From NCBI GenBank assembly GCA_963785755.1, contig CAWAXG010000002.1, positions 62,001 through 126,000 on the forward strand: a stretch of DNA of 64,000 nucleotides. Reading direction: 5' to 3'. Shown here piece after piece: positions 36,060-44,581 of the stretch (position 1 is the stretch's first letter; every line of letters begins with the position of its first letter). The translations under genes and the position numbers were made by a program. The DNA comes from JACCXG01 sp963785755 (GTDB lineage: Bacteria; Acidobacteriota; Vicinamibacteria; Vicinamibacterales; 2-12-FULL-66-21). The notes under the pieces were generated by a model. That model saw only the letters and a list, made by a program, of their open reading frames with translations, made no database searches and was not told the origin of the DNA.

Positions 36060-38888
36060 TCAGGCGCGGGCGAGCAGAGCGGATTCGTCAGCGACGCGCG
36101 GTCCATCGAGCTCGGGTGGTGCCGGCTGCTTCGCCCGGGCTGCTTTCGGTCCGAGCGGCAGGCTGGCCCTGACGAGCTGCTCGGCCGACTGCGTCGACAG
36201 CGGCCGCGAGAACAGGAAGCCCTGCGCGTGCGTGCACCCGAGCCGCTCGAGCTCGCGGGCCTGGACGTCGCTCTCGATCCCTTCGGCAACGACGCTCGTG
36301 TTGAGCGTCCGGGCCAGGGCCAGAATGCTCTCGACGATGGCGGGACGATCGGGAAGCAGCAGGCTCTTCACGAACGAGCGGTCGATCTTCAGCGCATCGA
36401 CTGGAAGCTTGTGCAGATGGCTCAGCGATGAATAGCCGGTCCCGAAGTCGTCCAGATACACCTTGACGCCGAAGTCGCGCAGCTCGCGGAGCACACCCGC
36501 GGCCTCGCCGGGACTGTCCATCAGCGCGGTTTCCGTGATCTCGACGCGGAGGTCGGCGGGCTTCAGCCCCGCTTCCTGAACCGCGTGCTGCACGACGCGC
36601 ACGAAACTCTGCTGCATCAGCTGCCGGCTCGACACGTTGACCGTAATGCAGTCCAGGCCGGCGCCGGGGAACCGCCGCTGCCAGTCGGCGAACGTGGAGC
36701 ACGCCTGCTGCATTACCCAGGTGCCGAGCGGCTCGATCAGGCCGAGCTCCTCGGCAATCGGCACGAACGTGGCCGGCGAGACCGCCTCGCCGTTGCGCGT
36801 CCAGCGAACGAGCGACTCGAACCCGACGCACATCCCGGAGGTGAGGGACACGATCGGCTGATAGTGCACCTCGAAGTCGTTGCTGGCCACCGCGCGGCGC
36901 AGGTCGTTCTCGAGGCTGAGGCGATCGCGCACGCGCGCGTGCATGTCCGCGTCGAACACTTCATGCCGCGCCTTGCCGCGCGCCTTGGCGTGATACATGG
37001 CGGTGTCGGCGTCGCGCATGATCTCGTCCGGATTCGTGTAGTGCGCCGGCCCGTAGGCGATGCCGATGCTCGCGGACGTGAACACCTCGCGTCCGCCGAT
37101 CGAGAACGGCGCGCTCAGCGCCTCCTGAATCCGGAAGGCGATGCCGTTGGCCTGTCCGTCGTCGACGAGCCCGTTGAGGAGAATCGCGAATTCGTCGCCG
37201 CCGAGCCGGGCCAGCGCGTCGCCGTGGCGCAGGCACGACTCGAGCCGGCGTGAGGCGGCAATCAGCAGCTCGTCGCCAACCAGGTGGCCCAGACTGTCGT
37301 TGACGATCTTGAACCGGTCGAGATCGAGGTAGAGCACGGCGAACGACGCGCTCGTGCGGCGCAGCTTGAACTCTTCGAGCCGGCGGCCGAGCCCCTCGAC
37401 GAACACCGCGCGGTTGTAGAGCCCGGTCAGCGGATCCAGGAATCCGACGCTGCGCAACCGCTCCTGCGCGATCGCCTGCTCGGTCGTATCGGTCAGCGAT
37501 CCGGCAATGCGGTCACGCCGGTTCCGCCCGTCCTTCACTGCCAGACCGCGGCAGAGGAAACGCCTGTAGGTGCCATCCTCGTGGCGGATGCGGTGTTCGT
37601 GCTGGAAGACGGGAGTCTGCCCGGCGAGGTGCGTCTTCAACGTCTCCTTGAGATCGGCGACGTCGTCCGGGTGCACGCGCTCGAGCCACTCGTCGGGACG
37701 GACGATGTCGGCATGCGCGGGAAGTCCAATCATCGCGCGCCACCGCCCCGAGACGTAGAACTCCCGGGTCTGAAGATTCCACTGCCACAGCCCGTCGTTC
37801 GCGCCTTCGGCCGCGAGCGCGAGGCGTTCTCCGGTCTGCTTGAGCTCGCGCTCCGCAAGCATCCGCTCGGTGATGTCGTGCCACAGGAGCGCCGCGCCCC
37901 CGGCCACCACCAGGACCTTCACTTCGAGAATCCGTCCGCCGGTGGAAGTGGACAGCCTGACCTGCGGGAGCGTCCGTGACTTCCCGTCGGCGAGCGTCGC
38001 TTTGATGGTTCGCGGCAGGTCCGTCCGGGCCAGCGCCGGCACCGCGGTCTCGAGCGTGCGACCCAGCGCCTGGTTGCGGGAACACCCCAGCAGACGTTCC
38101 AGCGCATCGTTCCACAGCGTCACGCGGCCGGTGCGATCGACGACGGACATTCCCTGTTCGAGGAAGTCGACGACCTCGCGGCGGCGGTGCTTCTCGTCGA
38201 GCTGTTTCACGTAGTCGGCATACGGACCGTACGCGAAGCAGAGCGAAGCGGCCGCGACCGGCAGGATTTCCCACAACTGGCTTTCGATCAGCGCGACGAG
38301 ACCCGCGGCGATGCTGGCGCCAACCAGGTAGATGGGGCATCCCCGAAGCGTGCTCTTCGGCCAGGAACGGTTGAGCGGCTGCCTTCCGAGCAGCGGCTCG
38401 AGGATGTCGGCAAGGAGTCCCTGCGTCAGGTGATAGCCGACGACCGCCGCGGCGATCGGCAGCGCGCGCCACGGCCACACGAACCCGATCGCGGTGCCGG
38501 TGAGCGATCGGTAGGCGAGGCCGGCGATCTGCGTGGCGAGCACGGCGATTGCCGCATCGATGACCATCTGGCGTCGCGGGTACGCGCGATCCGGAGACGC
38601 GAACCCTGGTGTGAGCGCGACGGCCGCGGCGACGAGCGTCGCGACATCAGGACCGAAGAGCAGCAGCGATCCGAAAACGAAGATGAAGGACGGCGGCATG
38701 ATCGCGCGGTCCTTCGTCGCTGCCTGCTGGACGGCGAGCAGCGCCGTCAGCATCGCGGCGAGATTCAGACCGGCCAGTTCGAAGGCGAGATTGGAAGACG
38801 TCCAGCCGGCAACCTGCGGGAGGAACACCGCAATGACGAGCAGTGCGGCGAGAGCGGCGAAGCCCACTCGAGAAGGAAGTGACCCCAT
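36060..38888 (-). CDS. Membrane GGDEF-EAL protein with PAS domains (cyclic-di-GMP turnover)
   Basis: A 942-residue protein. About eight transmembrane helices (1-230) form a MASE-like sensor; two PAS segments follow (FLEQGMSVVDRTGRVTLWND; EGANDGLWQWNLQTREFYVS with a PAC motif HEDGTYRRF). The GGDEF domain has LDPLTGLYNRA and an intact RLGGDEFAIL. The EAL domain has HYQPIVSL, FESLVRW (ESL in place of EAL), VNVSSRQL, VEITETALMD and LDDFGTGYSSLSHLHKLPVD with KIDRSFVK and EGIE. All catalytic acidic residues look present, so both cyclase and phosphodiesterase activity are possible. The ATG is the first codon with a clean membrane start. Gene intact and monocistronic. Confidence 0.93.
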   Translation of the reverse strand: MGSLPSRVGFAALAALLVIAVFLPQVAGWTSSNLAFELAGLNLAAMLTALLAVQQAATKDRAIMPPSFIFVFGSLLLFGPDVATLVAAAVALTPGFASPDRAYPRRQMVIDAAIAVLATQIAGLAYRSLTGTAIGFVWPWRALPIAAAVVGYHLTQGLLADILEPLLGRQPLNRSWPKSTLRGCPIYLVGASIAAGLVALIESQLWEILPVAAASLCFAYGPYADYVKQLDEKHRRREVVDFLEQGMSVVDRTGRVTLWNDALERLLGCSRNQALGRTLETAVPALARTDLPRTIKATLADGKSRTLPQVRLSTSTGGRILEVKVLVVAGGAALLWHDITERMLAERELKQTGERLALAAEGANDGLWQWNLQTREFYVSGRWRAMIGLPAHADIVRPDEWLERVHPDDVADLKETLKTHLAGQTPVFQHEHRIRHEDGTYRRFLCRGLAVKDGRNRRDRIAGSLTDTTEQAIAQERLRSVGFLDPLTGLYNRAVFVEGLGRRLEEFKLRRTSASFAVLYLDLDRFKIVNDSLGHLVGDELLIAASRRLESCLRHGDALARLGGDEFAILLNGLVDDGQANGIAFRIQEALSAPFSIGGREVFTSASIGIAYGPAHYTNPDEIMRDADTAMYHAKARGKARHEVFDADMHARVRDRLSLENDLRRAVASNDFEVHYQPIVSLTSGMCVGFESLVRWTRNGEAVSPATFVPIAEELGLIEPLGTWVMQQACSTFADWQRRFPGAGLDCITVNVSSRQLMQQSFVRVVQHAVQEAGLKPADLRVEITETALMDSPGEAAGVLRELRDFGVKVYLDDFGTGYSSLSHLHKLPVDALKIDRSFVKSLLLPDRPAIVESILALARTLNTSVVAEGIESDVQARELERLGCTHAQGFLFSRPLSTQSAEQLVRASLPLGPKAARAKQPAPPELDGPRVADESALLARA

Positions 38889-39092
38889 GTCAGCCGACTA
38901 CACGGTTGATTCCCACACGTCGACCCACATCGGCTCGACGTAGCAAGGCGGACACCAACCGTCCGCTGCTCGCAACTGATTGTCAGCGTGTAACTTGATG
39001 CAGGTTCGGGGATCGTAATCGGTGGAAACGTGTGCCGAATCGGCACAGCGCCGCCGCAAACTGTTGCAGCGGCGAGGCGCGAGGTCCTTGCA

Positions 39093-39257
39093 TCAACTCC
39101 CAACCTCCAACTCCCAACTCCCAAAGAGAGCCGTTCCTACAGTCGGTGTGAAATGCGGCCCGACATCTCCCGGTCGTCACCAATGCCACCCGACTCTTCG
39201 ATCGGCTTCGCAGTTTGGAGGTTGGGAGTTGGGAGTTGCGGAGTTGAGAGTTGAGAG
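39093..39257. repeat. Inverted pair of GTTGGGA heptamer arrays, wide loop
   Basis: Left arm 39093-39126 (CAACTCC/CCAACCT units) pairs with right arm 39213-39257 (TTTGGAGGTTGGGAGTTGGG and following). The 86-nt centre has no evident structure. It occupies the 370-bp gap between the GGDEF-EAL start and the end of the next kinase gene; nothing else is seen in this gap. Confidence 0.8.
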
Positions 39258-39260
39258 GAT

Positions 39261-41460
39261 TCAGTCTTTCATCAACGCGATCCAGTTCTGCACGAGCACC
39301 AGGCGCGGACCCTCGCCGGGTCCCGGGGCGACGGGTTTCCACATCAGAAAGCGACCGTCCGGCGCGACGTCGTAGCCGCCGATCCCAGGCCCGTCGCCCG
39401 GGCGGTCACTAGAAGAGCACCGCCGGTGGGCCGATGGCGAGAGTCGGCTCGGTCCGCACTGATGAAGACATCAACCGTCCCCTCGGCTGCCCGCGTTCGT
39501 CGCGTCGTGCACCAGTGAGATAGAAGACCTCCTTGCCATCAGCGCGAAAAGCGCGGACGCGTGGCGCCTTCGGCGAGCAGCCATTGCCCTGACCCGCTCG
39601 GGAACCGTGTGAGGAACAGGTTGATCCTGCCTTCCGGCGGCCTGACGCCGTACGCGAGCAAGCGGCCATCGCGCGAAATCTCGATCTCGGTGACGTTCGG
39701 TTCCTCGTCGCCGTTCGCCAACACCGGCACAGCGGATCCGATCGCGCCATCGGCACCCCAACGGCGCGCGGCGCAGCCGGCCGCGGCCGCGATCGTCGAT
39801 CACGAAGATCAAGGTGCTACCGTCCGGCGTGACGATGATCGGCTGCGATCCGACAATGAACAGCGCGCGGCGTCCGTCTGGCGAGCGCAAATCGGACCGC
39901 GTGATCTCGACGGTGGCGCCAGGAACCGGCGACATCGCACCCGCGCGATCGGTCCAAACGAATGACGCTTTCGCCGGCGCCGGCAGCGCATAGGCCAGTG
40001 TCCCATCGCTGGCCGCATGAAACGTCGTGGCACCGGCCTGTACGAGGCGCGCCCTGGCCATGTCGACGGGGCCGTCCTCGAATGGGACGGCCCAGAGGCC
40101 GGCGTTCGTAGTGCGCCGGAGGAACAGCAGGAATCCTGACGCGTACTGAAACCCGATCAGCGTCGGATCCGACGTGACCGGTATCCGTCGCTGCCCGTCG
40201 AACAGCTCGACGAGGTCCATGTCGCCCTTCCGCAGGTGCGTGGCGAAAAGAAGCCGATTGTCTGGAAGAACGGAGATGCCATGGAAGTCGATTTCGGCCT
40301 CGGGATTCACCGCCACGTGGACGACCGGCGTGCCTCCGGTCGATGGCACGCTGTACAGACTGTCGCGCCAGACGGAGAAAAGAAGAGAGTTGTCCTCCAG
40401 CCACTGCAAATCCATCGCTCGTCCCGATGCCGGAATCTTGCAGATGGAGAAGGCAGGCCCGCCGCCCGCAGAGATGCTGTGAATCGCACCCGCGGCAGCG
40501 AACCCAATCTTGAGGCCGTCGGGCGACCACGCGAGATGATCGGCCGTCACGGGTACGGCGCCGAGATCCTGTGCGTCAAGGGCATCGAGGGCACGGACGT
40601 GTAAGTGGCCATCGGACACGTACGCGATGCGCGAGCCATCCGGCGACAACGCGAAGCTGGGTGACGCAGCAATGGCCGCGGACAGTTCGACCCGGCGCAG
40701 CGGCGGCGGTTCCGGACGCCGAAGGTACCAGACCGCCAGCGCCGACGCGGCCGCGAGTGCCAGCGCGCTGGCGACGAACGCGAGGTTCGCGGCTGAGCTC
40801 CCCGGACGCTCCGGCGATGTCGCCGCATCCGTCGGCTGCGACAACAGGATCCGGGCTTCGCCGATGTCGCGGAGGCGCAGCCTGGTGATGTACGCCGCGG
40901 TGCCGAGGATGATCCCCATCTCGGTCATCGCCGGCGACGTCATCGTCGGTGAGATCATCGCAGCTGTTGCAGACGAGGACGCGGCGGGATCAAGCGCCTT
41001 GGCCAGCCCGAAGTCGAGCACCTTCACGGCGCCGTCGTCGCGGACCTTGACGTTGGCCGGCTTCAGGTCGCGGTGGATGATGCCGGCCTCGTGCGCGGCT
41101 TCGAGCGCTTCAGCCATCTGGCGCGCGATGGGCAGCGCCTCGGACACCGGCACCGGCCCCTGGGCGATGCGATCGGCGAGCGTCTGCCCCTCGACGAGCT
41201 CCAGGACGAGCGCGCTCGTGCCGGAGCCGTCCTCGAAACCATAGATGTGTCCGATGTTCGAATGATTGAGCGCGGCGAGCACCTGCGCTTCCCGGCGGAA
41301 CCGCGTCGAGGCGATCCGGGTCGGCTGAGAGCGCGGCCGGAAGGATCTTGATCGCGACGTCGCGATTCAGCTTCGTGTCGCGGGCACGATAGACCTCGCC
41401 CATGCCGCCTTCGCCCAGCTTGTTCAGGACGCGGTACGGGCCGACGGTTTCACCAATCAT
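39261..41460 (-). pseudogene. Ser/Thr kinase-PD40 gene with deleted kinase C-lobe and several frameshifts
   Basis: The N-lobe is normal (IGPYRVLNKLGEGGMGEVYR, VAIKIL, IIHRDLKPANVKV, DFGLAKAL), but directly after GTAAY the sequence jumps in frame to TRLRLRDIGEARILL, which is the last helix of this kinase family. About 130 residues from the APE region onward are missing (junction near 40885). A transmembrane helix (FVASALALAAASALAVWYL) and a PD40 propeller follow (FALSPDGSRIAYVSDG, LAWSPDGLKIGFA, WLEDNSLLFSV). Frameshifts are seen near 41309, 39780, 39555 and 39410; corrected, the end reads LVLVQNWIALMKD. A kinase without its C-lobe cannot be active; the propeller could still sense. Confidence 0.72.
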
Positions 41461-41597
41461 CGCGTCCTCGTGTGCTGGGCTATGGCGGGATCCCGCCGTA
41501 GCTCGCGTGTCGTTCGCTGCGCGAGCGGAGGCGGACCGCCCGCGCCGAGCGAGCTGACGACGTCATAGGGACCGATTCGGGTGCCGGGCTGCAGCAT
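41457..41597 (-). pseudogene. Truncated kinase N-terminus ending in a GC-rich palindromic element
   Basis: A 46-codon frame reads MLQPGTRIGPYDVVSSLGAG as a normal kinase start, then after the second glycine of the loop changes to PPPLAQRTTRELRRD. The switch is exactly where the DNA becomes the GC-rich element (CCGCCTCCGCTCGCG, 41478-41540, with inner palindrome GGCGGGATCCCGCC). Its TGA overlaps the ATG of the downstream kinase as ATGA. It may be a relic, or a leader translated ahead of the kinase. Confidence 0.7.
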
Positions 41598-41813
41598 GGA
41601 CGTGCAGATGATAGTGCGTCTCGCTCGAGGCGACGCGAGATGGCAACCAAAAGCCACCCGTCCACCGTCCAAGGGCGGGTAGCACTTTGCTCGCCGGACG
41701 CCGGCGCCTCAGCCAGACGTGAACGGTCGAGCCGTTTCGGTCGAGCGCCGCGTGACGCGGGCGCCCCAGCCGGCAGCTGTGGCCCGCGCCGGTCGGACAG
41801 GAGGCATCTCACC

Positions 41814-44334
41814 ATGACACGCGCAGGATTCCTCGAGATGCTCGGCCAGGATTTCCGGTACGGTGTCCGCGTCCTGCGGCTCAACCCCGGATTCGCCGCG
41901 ACGGCCATGCTGTCGCTCGCCCTCGGCATTGCCGCGAACACCGCGATCTTCACCCTGACCGACCAGATTCTGCTGCGTCTGCTGCCGGTCCAGAACCCGC
42001 GCGAACTGGTGCAGTTCCGCATGGAAGGCGGACGGGTCGGGTCACAGAACGGCGATGGGCTCCACACGTTCTCGTACCCGTTCTACGTCGCCTTTCGCGA
42101 TCGCAACACCGTCTTCTCAGGGCTGACCGGTCAGTACACCGAGCGCGTGAGCCTGGTCGCGGGCGACCGCGGCGAGATGATCGAGACGGGCTGGGTGGCG
42201 GGCAACTTCTTTCACGTGCTCGGTGTGAAGCCGTCCGCTGGACGCGTGCTCACGCCCGAAGACGATCGTCCTGATGCCGGCGCCCCTGTAGTCGTGCTCC
42301 AGCACGGCTTCTGGCAGTCTCGATATGGAGGACGGCAGGACGTTGTGGGATCCACGATCCGGCTCAATGGTGCGCCGTTCACGGTCGTCGGGGTTGCGGC
42401 GCCCGAATTCGGCGGCACCAACGCGGGACTCCTCACCCAGCTGTGGGCGCCGGTCACCGCTCGAACAGCGTTGTCGCCCGATTGGCGGGACGACCTGAAG
42501 AACGAGCGCTATGCGTGGTTCTATCTGTTCGCCCGCCTGAAGCGCGGCGTCGGCCTCGCGCAGGCGGAGGCGGCAATGCGGGTGCTTCACGACCAGCGCA
42601 AACAGGAGGAGCTGCAGGGCGAGTTCTTCCAGAAGTTTCCGGACACCAAGGAACGGTTTCTCCGTGCGACGCTTTCGCTCGTTCCGGCCGATCGTGGGAT
42701 GTCGGCGCTGCGCAGAACGTTCGAGCGCCCGCTCGTCGTGCTGCAGTGGCTGGTCGGTGTGGTGCTGCTGATTGCGTGCACGAACGTCGCCGGGCTTCTG
42801 CTCGCGCGTGCCGCGGCGCGCCAGCGTGAGATCGCCATCCGCAGCGCGCTCGGCGCCAGCCGCAGCCAGGTGGTGCGGCAGCTCTTCGTCGAAAGCATGA
42901 TTCTCGCAACCGCCGGTGGAGCCGCGGGGCTGTTCCTCAGCACCTGGCTCGCGCGCGGCCTCGTGCGCTTCCTGCCGTACGATCCGGCCGTGCTTTCGCT
43001 GTCGACCGCCCCCGATGGCCGGATTCTCCTGTTTACGAGCGTCGTGACCTTTGCGACGGCGGTGCTGTTCGGGCTGCTGCCGGCGTTCCGCGGCTCGCGC
43101 GTCGCGGCGGCCGCCACGCTCAAGGACGAAGCCGGTTCGGTCACGAGCGGGCACGGGCACGTGCGCCTGCGGAAGTCGTTCGTCGCGCTCCAGGTGGCGC
43201 TGTCGCTGCTCCTGCTGGTAGGCGCCGGCCTCTTCGTACGGACACTCGACAATCTCCGCAAGGTCGATCTCGGCTTCACGCACGGACAACATCGCGATGT
43301 TCGGCGTCCGGCCGGCCACTCAGTACGACGACGCACGCAAGCTCCAGGTGTTCCGCACGCTGCTCGAGAGCCTGGCGGCCGTGCCCGGCGTCAAGGCCGT
43401 CGGCGCCAACTCGTCGCGGCTGCTGACCGGCGGCCGCTGGGACAGCCAGATCACGATCCCCGGCGTGGAGCCCAAGGACGGCAACGTGCCGTGGAGCTTC
43501 TTCAACGCGGTCACGCCCGGATACTTCGAAGCGTTGGGTATCCCGGTCAAGCTGGGGCGCGACTTCAGGTGGAGCGACTGGGGCGGGTCGAGAAAACTCT
43601 GCCTCGTCAACGAAACGCTGGTGAAAGACTATCTCGCGGGCACGCATCCGCTGGGCCGCCAGCTCGGTCAGGGCCGCGCCGTGCCCGCGGACACCGAAAT
43701 CATCGGCGTATTCGCCGACGCCCGCTACCACGACGTGCGCGGGCAGATTCCACGCCAGACCTTCGTCAACCTCGATTCGCGGATTCGCGGCGTCGGCAGC
43801 GTGAATGTCTACGCGCGCATCGACGGCGATCCGCGCCCCGTCCTGCCGCTGCTGCGCGCGCAGGTTCGGCAGGTCGACGCGAATCTGGTCGTCTTCGACA
43901 TGCGCATGATGGACGATCAGCTCAACATGCGGCTCGCCAACGAACGGATGCTCTCTTACCTGTCCGGCGGTTTCGCGCTGCTGGCCACGATCCTCGCGAT
44001 CGTCGGGCTGCACGGCGTGCTCGCCTTCATCGTCGCGCGGCGCACGCGCGAGATCGGCATCCGGATCGCGCTCGGCGCTCGACAGGGCACGGTGATCCGG
44101 CTCGTCATGCGCGAGATGCTGGCCGTCATCCTGTTCGGCCTTGCCGCGGGAGCGACAGCTGCTTACTTGAGCGGGAGCTACGTCGAGGCGCAGCTGTTCG
44201 GGGTGAAGGCGGGAGACTGGCCGGTGTTTGCGCTGAGCGTCGCGGCGCTGCTCGCGGCGGCGGCCATCGCGTCATTCGCGCCGGCCTGGCGGGCGTCACG
44301 CATCTCCCCGGTGCGCGCCCTTCGCTACGAATGA
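41814..44334 (+). CDS. ADOP family permease, one frameshift
   Basis: A duplicated MacB-type permease of about 839 residues without prefix domain or PadR. The first unit starts GQDFRYGVRVLRLNPGFAAT and has LSLALGIAANTAIFTLTDQI; the core FtsX helices include VGVVLLIACTNVAGLLLARA. The second unit has LRKSFVALQVALSLLLLVGA and ends LHGVLAFIVARRTREIGIRI ... SRISPVRALRYE. One extra base near 43282 separates the halves; removing it gives THDNIAMFGVRPATQYDDA. The ATG is supported by AGGAGG eight bases upstream. It is flanked by two kinase-PD40 genes facing outward, each with a truncated kinase head. Substrate unknown. Confidence 0.85.
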
Positions 44335-44390
44335 CCCGCTGACACGCCGCACCGCGCGCCCGGCCCCGTGCGGTAGAATCCCTTCCACCA

Positions 44391-44549
44391 TTGACTCCGG
44401 GCTCATCAATCGGCCCGTACCGCGTCCTGGGCAAGCTGGGCGAAGGCGGTCCGCCTCCGCTCGCGCACCGAACGACCCGCGAGCTACGGCGCGATCGCGT
44501 CGCCTTCGCCGCGCAGCGGCTTTGGCGAGACCTCGCCGAAGTCGCATGA
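44391..44549 (+). pseudogene. Second truncated kinase N-terminus ending in a GC-rich palindromic element
   Basis: A 52-codon frame (TTG start) reads TPGSSIGPYRVLGKLGEGG and then PPPLAHRTTRELRRDRVAFA to its stop. As in the 41457 case, the kinase head is replaced after the GEGG codons by the element beginning CCGCCTCCGCTCGCG (44449-44545), whose far end has TGGCGAGACCTCGCCGAAG. A complete kinase gene begins 33 bp downstream. Two unrelated copies of the same join make a chance junction unlikely. Confidence 0.7.
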
Positions 44550-44581
44550 CGACACCGACGAGGAGCCAGCAGGTGGACGCG

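Noticed and set aside
11531..39257. Repeat arrays as CRISPR
   Set aside because: Units are only 7-8 bp, contiguous and degenerate, without unique spacers or cas genes.
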